Origin: Bacteroidota bacterium | Lineage (GTDB): Bacteria > Bacteroidota > Bacteroidia > Bacteroidales > Prolixibacteraceae | DNA: 64,000 nt | Direction: 5' to 3' | Assembly (NCBI GenBank): GCA_024278975.1 | Contig: JAJRSD010000031.1 | Span: forward strand, 1-64,000 | Shown here: positions 49,104 through 59,074 of the stretch, piece by piece | How positions within the stretch are numbered: position 1 is the stretch's first letter | Layout: each line of letters begins with the position of its first letter | Position numbers and translations under genes: made by a program | The notes under the pieces: model-generated | The model's input: the letters and a program-made list of their open reading frames with translations, nothing else | Told to the model about the DNA's origin: nothing | Databases searched by the model: none

Positions 49104-50363
49104 TTATGTTTTCCTCTTTTTCTTTTTAGCAGCCGGAAACAGAACATTGTTTAGGATTAACCGATAACCCGGCGAGTTGGGATGCAAACTCAAATCTGTT
49201 GGAGGGTCGCCAACGAGATGTCTGTAATCTTCCGGATCATGACCACCGTAAAAAGTCCAAAAACCTTTTCCTTTTTCACCATGAATATAACGTGCTTCAT
49301 TGGCAGGCTTATTTTCTCCTAAAATTAAAACATTTGGTTTTATTACCTCTTTTCTGTACGATGTTGTTTGACCCATAAAACCTTTAATAAGATTTTTATG
49401 ATTCTGGCATAGCATTGTTGGAATCGGATCCCATTTTGCAGAAAAATCGAAGAGAGTAAAATAATCGTTTTCGCGGGCTACACGCCGGGTTGTAGTAGCG
49501 TCTATATCAGAGAATTCATATTCATACGGACTCTCAACCAATTTAAAATTTTCGAATGCAAAAGTATTATTAAAGTCCAGCTTTTCCTGAGCATTTTTAT
49601 CGGCCGGGTCACCGTCAAACATAGTCTCGCAAATATCAATACCGATTGCGGCCAGCGAAATATCGTAAGTATCGGTGGCTGCACACATTGCAAATAAAAA
49701 TCCTCCCCGCTGAACATACTTTTCTATTTCGCGGGTAACAAACGACTTCATTTCCGAAACCTTCATAAACCCCAGGTTTTTAGCAAGTTCCTGATTAATT
49801 TTCACCTCTTGCTGGTACCACGGTGCATGTTGGTACGCCCGCCAAAACTTCCCGTACTGACCCGTAAAATCTTCATGATGAAGATGCAACCAATCGTAAT
49901 CTTTAAGTTTACCATTAAGAATTTCTTCGTCGTAAATAATATCATAATTAATTTCGGCATAAGTTAAAACCAATGTTACTGCATCGTCCCAGGGCTGTTT
50001 GTTTGGTGGCGAATAGACTGCAATTTTTGGTGCTTTATTCATTGCAACAGCATCCATATTTACATCGGGTTCGGCAATTTCGGTTAAAATAGCCGATGCC
50101 TGTGCATCAGTTATCGTTTCAAAACTCACACCACGAATCACACATTCATTTTCAATTTCGGGGTAATATTGCATCATAAAACTTCCGCCACGGTAGTTAA
50201 GCAGCCATTTTACTTCTACATCTTTTTCCAGTGTCCAAAAAGTAATTCCATACGATTTTAGATGATCTTTTTGAGAATCGTCCATTGGAATTAAAAGATG
50301 AATACTTTTAGCCTGAAAGGATAAAAACAGTAGTGCTAATATTATATAACTTTTGTAGTTCAT
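49104..50363 (-). CDS. Conserved exported Bacteroidota protein, possibly the family often labelled asparagine synthetase B
   Basis: Signal peptide MNYKSYIILALLFLSFQAKS; KIAVYSPPNKQPWDDAVTLVLTYAEI, DWLHLHHEDFTGQYGKF, DPPTDLSLHPNSPGYRLILNNVLFPAAKKKK. Confidence 0.65.
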   Translation of the reverse strand: MNYKSYIILALLFLSFQAKSIHLLIPMDDSQKDHLKSYGITFWTLEKDVEVKWLLNYRGGSFMMQYYPEIENECVIRGVSFETITDAQASAILTEIAEPDVNMDAVAMNKAPKIAVYSPPNKQPWDDAVTLVLTYAEINYDIIYDEEILNGKLKDYDWLHLHHEDFTGQYGKFWRAYQHAPWYQQEVKINQELAKNLGFMKVSEMKSFVTREIEKYVQRGGFLFAMCAATDTYDISLAAIGIDICETMFDGDPADKNAQEKLDFNNTFAFENFKLVESPYEYEFSDIDATTTRRVARENDYFTLFDFSAKWDPIPTMLCQNHKNLIKGFMGQTTSYRKEVIKPNVLILGENKPANEARYIHGEKGKGFWTFYGGHDPEDYRHLVGDPPTDLSLHPNSPGYRLILNNVLFPAAKKKKRKT

Positions 50364-50403
50364 TATTCTGATTTAATTATTCTAAGACAATAATAGCATA
50401 ATA

Positions 50404-51918
50404 TTAAAATGGTGCATCCGAAGTTTCCGCTTTCTGTTTATCGAAACCATTGTTAATCGAAATTCCCGAAGATTTTGCACTCTCATCTTCATTCATTTTC
50501 GAGCTAAATGTTTGGTCAGTATTCCCAAACTGGTTTTCCATATCGGAGAATTTTGCAAGCTCTTTTTTAAATGTCAGATGAACATCGCCAATGGGACCAT
50601 TTCTATGTTTCGAAATAATAATTTCGGCAACTCCAAGAAGCGAGTTACCAGATTCATCTTCGGTGATACCAAAATATTCTGGTCGGTGAATAAACAGCAC
50701 GATATCAGCATCTTGCTCGATTGCTCCCGACTCGCGTAAATCCGACAGTTGCGGGCGTTTACCTTCGCGCGATTCCACCGAACGGTTTAACTGCGACAGG
50801 GCAATAATTGGAATATCCAGCTCTTTCGCAATGGCTTTTAACGAACGCGAAATCATACTAACTTCCTGCTCGCGACTGCCACGGCTATCAGTGCCGGCTG
50901 TCATAAGTTGAAGATAATCGATAACTACAACCTGAATATCGTGCTGCATTTTTAGACGACGGCATTTTGCACGTAACTCAAATATAGAAAGTGCCGGAGT
51001 ATCGTCGATAAACATTGGCGCATTGTCGAAAGCCTTTATTCTCTGGTTTAGCTGTGTCCACTCGTGTTCTTCAAGTCTTCCCGATTTTAATTTTTGAGAA
51101 CCCAATTCGGTTTCGGCAGCAATTAAACGTGTAACCAATTGTAACGACGACATTTCGAGCGAAAAAACCGCGACAGATTTGTTATGGTCGATTGCAATAT
51201 TTCGCGCCATAGAAAGTACAAAAGCTGTTTTTCCCATCGAAGGACGGGCAGCAATAATTACAAGGTCGGTTTTTTGCCAACCCGATGTAATCCTGTCTAA
51301 CGAAGTAAAACCCGAAGGCACACCGCTTAACCCATCTTTTTGGTTCCGTGCCTTTTCAATTTGTAATATTGCTTCGTTAAGAACAGGTTTTATTGGTCGT
51401 GTCTCTTTTTTAATATTCCCCTCGGCAACCTGAAATAGCGACGATTCAGAGAAGTCGATCAAATCGTCAACATCAACAGTATCGTCGTATGATTTGGTTT
51501 GAATTTCGGACGAAACCCGAATTAATTCGCGCTGAATATATTTTTGAGCAATTATACGTGCATGAAATTCGATATGAGCAGCAGAAGCAACCCGCCTTGT
51601 TAATTGAGTAATGTAACCCGGTCCGCCAATTTCGTCAAGTTGCTCGCGGTCTTTCAGTTCCTGCGTTACCATTAAAAGGTCAATCGGTTTCTCTTTCTCC
51701 GAAAGATTTCTGATAGCATCAAATATTTTTTGATTCTCTTCTTTGTAAAAGCTATCTGTTTTAATAATATCGGCAACAGTTACGTACGCATCTCGCTCGA
51801 GCATTAATGCGCCTAAAACAGCCTCTTCAACGTCGATTGCCTGTGGCGGTAATTTCCCGTATTGCGCATTTATCTGTTCTATATTGAATTGAGAATTAGT
51901 TTTTTTCTTTTCTGCCAT
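50404..51918 (-). CDS. dnaB: Replicative DNA helicase
   Basis: PPQAIDVEEAVLGALMLE, LVIIAARPSMGKTAFVLSMARN, DYLQLM, SQLNRSVESREGKRPQLSDLRESGAIEQDADI. Confidence 0.97.
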   Translation of the reverse strand: MAEKKKTNSQFNIEQINAQYGKLPPQAIDVEEAVLGALMLERDAYVTVADIIKTDSFYKEENQKIFDAIRNLSEKEKPIDLLMVTQELKDREQLDEIGGPGYITQLTRRVASAAHIEFHARIIAQKYIQRELIRVSSEIQTKSYDDTVDVDDLIDFSESSLFQVAEGNIKKETRPIKPVLNEAILQIEKARNQKDGLSGVPSGFTSLDRITSGWQKTDLVIIAARPSMGKTAFVLSMARNIAIDHNKSVAVFSLEMSSLQLVTRLIAAETELGSQKLKSGRLEEHEWTQLNQRIKAFDNAPMFIDDTPALSIFELRAKCRRLKMQHDIQVVVIDYLQLMTAGTDSRGSREQEVSMISRSLKAIAKELDIPIIALSQLNRSVESREGKRPQLSDLRESGAIEQDADIVLFIHRPEYFGITEDESGNSLLGVAEIIISKHRNGPIGDVHLTFKKELAKFSDMENQFGNTDQTFSSKMNEDESAKSSGISINNGFDKQKAETSDAPF

Positions 51919-52060
51919 AATTGTTGTAATTGAAAAACCTTTAACCGAATAAAGATGCTAATAATTTTGAGGGACTAAAAGTACAAATTTTGAGAGGGTG
52001 TTTGCAAATAATGTTTTGAAGTTTTTAACCTTTGCTATTCACAATTGTTAATTGTATATT

Positions 52061-53044
52061 TCAGTTTAAACCGTTGTCAATTATTCGTGTAATCATCTCT
52101 TTAAGTGTCAGACCCATAGCAGCAATTTGTTGCGGTATAAAACTTGTTTCCGTCATTCCAGGCGTGGTATTTACTTCAAGAAAATAAAACTCGTTATCTT
52201 TTAAAATATAATCGACCCTAACAATTCCTTCACATTCGCAAAAATCATAAATTTCTGAACTGATATTTTGGCATTTCTCAAACAGATCTTTTGGTAACCG
52301 TGCCGGGGTTATTTCCTCAGCAACACCGGGAATATATTTTGCTTCAAAATCGAAAAACTCGTTTTTAGTAACTATTTCTGTTACCGGAAAAATAATTTTA
52401 TCGTCACCAATTTTCACCAAGCCACATGTAAATTCAGAGCCATCAATAAACTGTTCAATTAAAGCATCGTTGCTCTCTTCCCATGCTTTATTTATTGCAG
52501 GTTCTATCTCATCCACCTTTTTTACTTTCGTAATTCCAAAGCTCGAACCGCCGGCATTTGGTTTAATAAATACAGGCAATCCCAAATTTTTAGCTATTTC
52601 TGACGAATCGATTTTTTCTCCTTTTGAGATTTTAACCGACTTGGCCATTTTTACTCCAAAACTGCGTAAGTAATTATTGCAAAACCATTTATTAAAAGTT
52701 AACGACGATGTTTGGACACTACAAGTTGAGTATGGAATTTTCAGTAAATCGAAATACGCTTGTAAAATTCCATCTTCGCCGGGAGTTCCGTGAATGGTAA
52801 TGTATGCAAATGCAAAAGTTATTTTTTCGCCATTTAACCGAAAACTAAAATCTGATTTATCGATGACAGCAATTTTTTCATCATTTTGAAAAACACCCCA
52901 CTCCTCACCTTTCATATGAACAAGCCAGCGTGTATATTTTGTTGTATCGACAGCACTAAAAACATTTGCGCCACTTTTTACCGACACTATAAATTCCGAC
53001 GAATCGCCACCAGCAATTACAGCAATATTTGGCTTTTTACTCAT
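52061..53044 (-). CDS. ddl: D-alanine--D-alanine ligase
   Basis: MSKKPNIAVIAGGDSSEFIVS, HGTPGEDGILQAYFDLLKIPYS, FLEVNTTPGMTETSFIPQQ. The ORF track start at 53164 is upstream of the probable ATG. Confidence 0.95.
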   Translation of the reverse strand: MSKKPNIAVIAGGDSSEFIVSVKSGANVFSAVDTTKYTRWLVHMKGEEWGVFQNDEKIAVIDKSDFSFRLNGEKITFAFAYITIHGTPGEDGILQAYFDLLKIPYSTCSVQTSSLTFNKWFCNNYLRSFGVKMAKSVKISKGEKIDSSEIAKNLGLPVFIKPNAGGSSFGITKVKKVDEIEPAINKAWEESNDALIEQFIDGSEFTCGLVKIGDDKIIFPVTEIVTKNEFFDFEAKYIPGVAEEITPARLPKDLFEKCQNISSEIYDFCECEGIVRVDYILKDNEFYFLEVNTTPGMTETSFIPQQIAAMGLTLKEMITRIIDNGLN

Positions 53045-54074
53045 TTCTGTTTGCAATATAATTTTCCCATTTCTCGATTGCCGACGCCATATCTTCTGGC
53101 AAATCGGAATTAAATAACATTTTATCGTTTGTGGTTGGATGAATAAAACCCAATGTTTTAGCATGCAACGCCTGCCGTGGCAACACTTTAAAACAGTTAA
53201 TTACAAATTGCCTGTATTTACTGAAAGTTGTTCCACGCAAAATTTTATCGCCACCGTAATTCGAGTCGTTAAAAATTGTGTGATTTATGTGTTTCATGTG
53301 TACCCTAATTTGGTGTGTCCTCCCTGTTTCAAGCCGGCATTCTACCAAAGTAACATAACCAATTTGCCTTAATACCTTGTAATGTGTAACCGCGTGCTTT
53401 CCAAAATCGGCTTCAGGAAAAACAGTAAAAACCTGTCGGTTTTTTAAACTGCGGCCAATATTTCCGGTAATTGTTCCCTCGTCTTCTTTTACACTTCCCC
53501 AAACTAACGCCTGATAACGCCGCTCCGTGGTTTTCTCGAAAAACTGAAGTGCCAGTTTATTTTTTGCCAACTCGGTTTTTGCAACAACCATTAATCCCGA
53601 TGTATCTTTATCGATACGGTGTACCAATCCCGGGCGCGGGTCTTCGCTGTTAAACAGTGGCAAATCTTTAAAATAATATGCCAGTGCATTTACCAAAGTC
53701 CCCGAATAGTTACCATGTCCGGGATGCACAACCAAACCCGGAGGTTTATTTATTACCAACAACTGCTCGTCCTCGTAAACAATATTTAACGGAATATCCT
53801 CGGCTATAATTTTCAGTTCGCGCCGCGGGTAATCCATTACAATTACAATTTCGTCGTTTGGTTTTACCTTGTAATTTGGTTTTACCGGTTTATTGTTGGC
53901 AAGAATATTTCCTGCATCGGCGGCGGCCTGAATTCGGCTTCGCGACGCATTTTCAATCCTGTTCGACAAAAATTTATCGATACGCAAAGGAGATTGCCCC
54001 GGGTCAACGGTTAAACGATAATGTTCGTATAAACCCTCATCCAACTCCTCCTTGTCGTCTGTATATTCTACCAT
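53037..54074 (-). CDS. RluA/RluD-family ribosomal large-subunit pseudouridine synthase
   Basis: S4-like N-terminus; RPGLVHRIDKDTSGLMVVAKT; RLETGRTHQIRVHM. Confidence 0.95.
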   Translation of the reverse strand: MVEYTDDKEELDEGLYEHYRLTVDPGQSPLRIDKFLSNRIENASRSRIQAAADAGNILANNKPVKPNYKVKPNDEIVIVMDYPRRELKIIAEDIPLNIVYEDEQLLVINKPPGLVVHPGHGNYSGTLVNALAYYFKDLPLFNSEDPRPGLVHRIDKDTSGLMVVAKTELAKNKLALQFFEKTTERRYQALVWGSVKEDEGTITGNIGRSLKNRQVFTVFPEADFGKHAVTHYKVLRQIGYVTLVECRLETGRTHQIRVHMKHINHTIFNDSNYGGDKILRGTTFSKYRQFVINCFKVLPRQALHAKTLGFIHPTTNDKMLFNSDLPEDMASAIEKWENYIANRNE

Positions 54075-54083
54075 TATATTTGT

Positions 54084-54890
54084 CTAAAGTTCTTGTTCGG
54101 TAATAATATTAATTTTCTCCTCGTCAACGGTAACCCACAAATCAACCGAAGTACCCATTCTAATTAACGACCCGGAATTAACATCGGGGCGCTGTTTCCA
54201 AATTATTGCATTTGTAGAATCTTCGGCCGAAATGAATGACTCGTCGTAAATTAAAACGCCAAAGTTTAGCATCGCATCGGTGATAATCTTTTTAGCATTT
54301 TCAATATTCTCACCTTTCAAATCAGGAAGTGATGTCTGTTCATTTTCAGAATCGCGACCGATTATAAAATTAACTTTGCTCCCTTTCAATACTACTTTCC
54401 CCTGAAATAGTTCCATGGAATCTTGCTCTACCTTTAAAACCAGATTATTGTATTCTGATGGTTGATATGAAATTTCGCCAATTAACAACCCACAATTTTC
54501 GACTAAAACCTGTGCCTGCCGAAAAGAGATATCGGTAAGTTTTGGTAAAACAACCTGCTCTTTTTGTGTTGAATTAATTGTAAGAAAAATTGTACGATTG
54601 TTTTTTACACCAAACCCTGCATCCGGCACTTGCTCAATTACTTCGCCGGGATTTACTTCGTCGGTAAAAACTGAATCTATAACCACAATTACTAAGTTTT
54701 GTTGAGTGGCAATTTCTATCGCTTCTGTTGGTGTTAATCCCTTAAAATCGGGTACAGGATTCGACTGCCCGTGGCGTGTGTAAGAATCTAAACTTTCCAG
54801 TGCAACGAAAATAATTATGGCAACCAAAATAATTGCTAATAATAAATTCACTAAAAACAGACGACTGACTATAAACTTTTTGAAACTCAT
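54084..54890 (-). CDS. PASTA-domain membrane protein
   Basis: N-terminal TM; three PASTA-like repeats (VPDFKGLTPTEAIEIA, LPKLTDISFRQAQVLV, LPDLKGENIENAKKII). Confidence 0.88.
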   Translation of the reverse strand: MSFKKFIVSRLFLVNLLLAIILVAIIIFVALESLDSYTRHGQSNPVPDFKGLTPTEAIEIATQQNLVIVVIDSVFTDEVNPGEVIEQVPDAGFGVKNNRTIFLTINSTQKEQVVLPKLTDISFRQAQVLVENCGLLIGEISYQPSEYNNLVLKVEQDSMELFQGKVVLKGSKVNFIIGRDSENEQTSLPDLKGENIENAKKIITDAMLNFGVLIYDESFISAEDSTNAIIWKQRPDVNSGSLIRMGTSVDLWVTVDEEKINIITEQEL

Positions 54891-54977
54891 ATTGTAAACT
54901 ATAATCTTTAAAAAAACAAAAATAAGCCAAAAAAAGTATGTTGAAAGTTAAATACCAATTTTTAATTGAAATTTCAA

Positions 54978-56093
54978 CTAAAACGTTTCCAGAATATTAT
55001 AAACAGTATCTCTTTCGGCCGGAACAAGATTTAATTCTTTAATCAATTTAATTAGCTCAGTTCTACTTGCCGATGGTTTTTCCTCTCCGCCAGCCATCGA
55101 ATAAATTTTAGTCGAATCATCAATTGTTCCATCTAAATCGTCAACTCCAAAACTCAGCGAAAGTTGTGCTGCCTGTTTTCCAATCATTGGCCAGTAGGCT
55201 TTTAAGTGTGGAATATTATTCAGAAAAATACGCGAAACAGCATAGTTTTTTAGGTCTTCAACCAAGGTAGTCTCCTTAACTTTTGAATATTCATTGTTTT
55301 CGCGTTTAAATTTCAACGGGATAAAAGCGTTAAATCCATTAGTTTTTTTCTGTAATTCGCGCAAACGGTTCAGGTGGTCAACCCGGTGTTTGTAGCTTTC
55401 CAATAATCCGTATAAAATTGTTGCATTGGTTGGTAAACCCATGCTGTGAGCAACAGAATGAATTCGAAGCCACTCTTCCGAACCAGTTTTATCGGGACAA
55501 ATTTCAGCACGTATTTTTTCGTCAAAAATCTCTGCTCCTCCACCCGGCATCGATTCCAATCCGGCAGCTTTTAATTTCCGTAATCCCTCTTCAACAGAGA
55601 CATTTCCCATCTGGCACATTTGGTCGATCTCTACCGCGGTAAATGCTTTTATGTGTAGATTTGGTGCAGCCTTTTTAATGGAGTTGAGCATATCAACATA
55701 ATAGTTAATATTCCGGTTTGGATGAACGCCGCCAACAATATGAACTTCGGTAGCACCTTTTGCTCTGTATTTTTTTACATCTTCAACAATATCTTCAATG
55801 CTGCATTCCCATGCACCTTTCTGTCCTTCGCGCCTGCGGTAAGAACAGAACCTACAGTGGTTTACACAAATATTTGTAGGCTCGATATGAAAATTCCGGT
55901 TAAAAAAAACTAGATCTCCACTCAATCGTTTTTTTGTTACATCAGCCAAAACCCCCAAAAATGCCAAATTAGAACAGTTATACAATTCCAGTGCATCGGA
56001 GGTTGATATCTCCTTGGCATTAAAAACTTTTCCGGCAATAGTTTTTAATGAATTTGAAAGGTTTAGAGAGTCGATAAGATTGATATTATTCAT
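54978..56093 (-). CDS. mqnE: Aminofutalosine synthase (radical SAM, futalosine menaquinone pathway)
   Basis: EPTNICVNHCRFCSYRRREGQ cluster motif; HIVGGVHPNRNINYYVDML; LESMPGGGAEIF. Confidence 0.88.
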   Translation of the reverse strand: MNNINLIDSLNLSNSLKTIAGKVFNAKEISTSDALELYNCSNLAFLGVLADVTKKRLSGDLVFFNRNFHIEPTNICVNHCRFCSYRRREGQKGAWECSIEDIVEDVKKYRAKGATEVHIVGGVHPNRNINYYVDMLNSIKKAAPNLHIKAFTAVEIDQMCQMGNVSVEEGLRKLKAAGLESMPGGGAEIFDEKIRAEICPDKTGSEEWLRIHSVAHSMGLPTNATILYGLLESYKHRVDHLNRLRELQKKTNGFNAFIPLKFKRENNEYSKVKETTLVEDLKNYAVSRIFLNNIPHLKAYWPMIGKQAAQLSLSFGVDDLDGTIDDSTKIYSMAGGEEKPSASRTELIKLIKELNLVPAERDTVYNILETF

Positions 56094-56266
56094 CCCAACT
56101 AATTTCTTAATAGATACTAAATATCTTTAATTTACAAAGTTTTGTTTTCTGCCTTTTTATCTATTTCAAATTGAAATAGATAAACCACTACTCCCAAACA
56201 TCCATAAACACGAAAAGGTAAAGAACTATATTCTTTACCTTCCCACAAAACTTAAAAGTTTAAAAG

Positions 56267-56425
56267 CTATCTTTTATGTCTCGGCTCGTCCGACACAGAT
56301 AATTTTACTCTACCTTTTGCACGTCGTCTTTTTAAAACTTTACGTCCGCTAACCGAAGACATTCTCTCTCTAAACCCGTGCTTATTCTTTCTTTTTCTGT
56401 TTGATGGTTGAAATGTTCTTTTCAT
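56267..56425 (-). CDS. rpmH: 50S ribosomal protein L34 (52 aa, absent from ORF track)
   Basis: Minus strand reads [52 protein letters not shown]. Confidence 0.97.
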   Translation of the reverse strand: MKRTFQPSNRKRKNKHGFRERMSSVSGRKVLKRRRAKGRVKLSVSDEPRHKR

Positions 56426-56565
56426 CTCTATCTATTTTTAAATCTTAATTCTCTATAATTTTCGGATTGCAAAAATAGTTGTTTTTTTATTTCTGCCAAA
56501 ACTATATTGTATTTTTATGAAAAACAGTGAAGAATTTAACCCGAAAATAAAAAAATAAAATACAA

Positions 56566-56934
56566 CTATTTCGAAAAAATCATTTTAACGGCCATAACCA
56601 ACATCAAAACACCAAAAACACGGCGCAATATTTTATCCGAAATATTTATAGAAAATTGCGAGCCAAAATATGCACCAACAACAAAAGTAAGCGATAAAAC
56701 CAGAGCAATTTTCCAGTCAACATGCCCGGCTTTCCAATAGTTCCATGTGGCAAGTATTCCAACCGGAGGCAACATAAATGCCAGACTTGTTCCTTGCGCA
56801 TCGTGTTGCGAAAGACCCAAAATAAACACCAGTGCCGGAATTACAATAATTGCTCCGCCAATTCCGAAAACCCCTGCAAGAAGTCCTGAAATTACTCCAA
56901 TTAAAATTAATATTACCAAGTGTGTTATACTCAT
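56566..56934 (-). CDS. Half-length TauE/SafE (TSUP)-family permease
   Basis: 122 aa; LIGVISGLLAGVFGIGGAIIVIPALV, GTSLAFMLPPVGILATWNYWKAGHVD. Confidence 0.85.
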   Translation of the reverse strand: MSITHLVILILIGVISGLLAGVFGIGGAIIVIPALVFILGLSQHDAQGTSLAFMLPPVGILATWNYWKAGHVDWKIALVLSLTFVVGAYFGSQFSINISDKILRRVFGVLMLVMAVKMIFSK

Positions 56935-56939
56935 AACTT

Positions 56940-57641
56940 TTATTTTATTGAGAACCGAAATCCAATACCGTGCAAATTGGTGATTTTTATATTAGTGTCG
57001 GGCTTAAAATATTTACGTAACCTCGAAATAAAAACATCGAGACTGCGCCCTAAAAAATAGTCGTCGGAACCCCAAACTGTTTGTAAAATATCGTTTCTGC
57101 TTAAAACTTTATTTGGATTATCGGAAAAGAAACGGATAAGTTCGGCCTCTTTAAGTGTCAGTGTTCTGGCATCTCCTTTTATCGAAAGTATTAACTCTTC
57201 AGGATTAAAAACAAACTCTCCAATATTTATCGTTTTTGTAGCATTAATATTCGGAACAGCTTTCAACTGACTTCGTTTTAAAAATATTCTAATTTTCAAA
57301 AGCAGCTCTTCCATACTAAAAGGTTTTGGTATATAATCGTCGCCACCAATTGTTAAACCGGTAATCTTATCTTCGGTCATAGAGCGGGCTGTCAAAAAAA
57401 TAATTGGAACCTGCTCGTTGGTTTCCCGAATTGTTTTAGCAATCTGGAAGCCATCAATTTTAGGAAGCATCACATCTAAAATAATCAAATCGAAATTGTT
57501 TTGCTTAAAAAGTTTTAACGCAATTTCGCCATCTTCTGCAATTTCAACGTCATAATTATTTTGCTCCAAATTGTCTTTTACAATAAAACGCAAAGCCTCA
57601 TCGTCTTCTACCAACAGTAATTTAAATTCCTTATCGCTCAT
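56940..57641 (-). CDS. OmpR/PhoB-family response regulator
   Basis: LLLVEDDEALRFIVKDNL, LDVMLPKIDG, IFLTARS; C-terminal winged helix. Confidence 0.95.
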   Translation of the reverse strand: MSDKEFKLLLVEDDEALRFIVKDNLEQNNYDVEIAEDGEIALKLFKQNNFDLIILDVMLPKIDGFQIAKTIRETNEQVPIIFLTARSMTEDKITGLTIGGDDYIPKPFSMEELLLKIRIFLKRSQLKAVPNINATKTINIGEFVFNPEELILSIKGDARTLTLKEAELIRFFSDNPNKVLSRNDILQTVWGSDDYFLGRSLDVFISRLRKYFKPDTNIKITNLHGIGFRFSIK

Positions 57642-58909
57642 CTTTTGTTTGAAATTGAAAGTGCAAATATACTACCTCCTTCGGGATTTTCATCAACTCT
57701 AATTTTCCATTTATGGGCAACCACAATTTTATACACATAATCCAAACCAAGTCCAAACCCCTTAACATTGTGTACATTCCCTGTGGGAATCCGATAGAAT
57801 TTTTTAAATATTTTCTTTCGTTGGTCTTTATGAATCCCAATGCCATTATCGAAAAATGAAAGTTCAAGTCGCCCTCTTTTCTCAATAAGTTTAATTTTTA
57901 TTACCGGCTCTTGCTCGCAGTATTTAACTGCATTTTCAAGAATATTCAAAATTAAATGCGAAAAATAGAAACTGTCGGCGACAATAATTACGTCGTGTTT
58001 GTACAAGTCGAACTCGATATTTGCTTTCTGCCCAAAATCGGTTTGTTCAAATTGCTCGATAGTTTCGGCAAGAATAACATCTAAATTGGTCTCCTTCAAA
58101 TTTAAATGAATTCTATTTTTCTCGAGCGAAGCAAGGTTTAAAACCTTTTCAACATTTTTCGATAACCGCTGGTTTTGCTCCTTAATTATTCTGGCATATT
58201 CGAATAATCTTTTGGGCGATTTAAGAATATCTTTACTACTTATAACATTTGCAGATAGAGCGATGGACGATATAGGGGTTTTTAATTCGTGGGTTAAATT
58301 ATTGATAAAATTCTTTTGAACTTCGGAAAGTTGACGCTGACGAATTATGACCGAAAGAGTGTAGCCGAAAAACATAATAATAATGACCAGCAAACCGGTT
58401 AAGAAATAAAAGACTGAAAGTTGCGTATGGAAAAATGCAGAACGGTCGGGAAAATGAATACCAAAATAATATGTATAACTCTCGTTAACCGAGAAATTGA
58501 ATTGCGAAATTTGTTCTTCATTATTTACATTTATAAGTGTCCCATCATCCATCCTATCTAACTCCTGATCGAAAATAGCAAATTCAAAATCGGTACGAAT
58601 TTCATGTTTTTTTAACTGCTCTATTAAATTAGTTTTAAGCAAATCGTTATCAATAACTGCATTTACGTTAACAAGGTAATAGTTTCCCGACACCATTTCC
58701 ACGGGAGTTAAACTATCGAAATTTGCTGTATTTCCGCCGGCAAGCAGTATTTGCCAGGCAACTTCTTTTAGCGCAACACTGGTACTTTCTCTAAACTGTT
58801 TTTCAGAATAATTATATGAACTTCTTAAAAATACAAATTGAATGAGAAAAACTCCGGCAATGGAAATTGTTGCTAAAAAAATGATAAATTTAAATGTTTT
58901 ACTCTTCAT
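57638..58909 (-). CDS. Sensor histidine kinase
   Basis: Two TM segments; FINNLTHELKTPISSIALSANV H-box, ILENAVKYC N-box, GFGLGLDYV G-box. Confidence 0.95.
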   Translation of the reverse strand: MKSKTFKFIIFLATISIAGVFLIQFVFLRSSYNYSEKQFRESTSVALKEVAWQILLAGGNTANFDSLTPVEMVSGNYYLVNVNAVIDNDLLKTNLIEQLKKHEIRTDFEFAIFDQELDRMDDGTLINVNNEEQISQFNFSVNESYTYYFGIHFPDRSAFFHTQLSVFYFLTGLLVIIIMFFGYTLSVIIRQRQLSEVQKNFINNLTHELKTPISSIALSANVISSKDILKSPKRLFEYARIIKEQNQRLSKNVEKVLNLASLEKNRIHLNLKETNLDVILAETIEQFEQTDFGQKANIEFDLYKHDVIIVADSFYFSHLILNILENAVKYCEQEPVIKIKLIEKRGRLELSFFDNGIGIHKDQRKKIFKKFYRIPTGNVHNVKGFGLGLDYVYKIVVAHKWKIRVDENPEGGSIFALSISNKR

Positions 58910-59074
58910 TTTTTAAAATTGAATGTTGCTAATCTAAGTAATTTTTCTCCTTATTATTATAGTTAACACTTCATTAACAAAATATTATAGACAGTTAACA
59001 ATAATATTCCAAAGCATTCTTACTTTTGTTATATCAAATTAGCAAAATAATATCAAAATTAAACAAATAAAATT

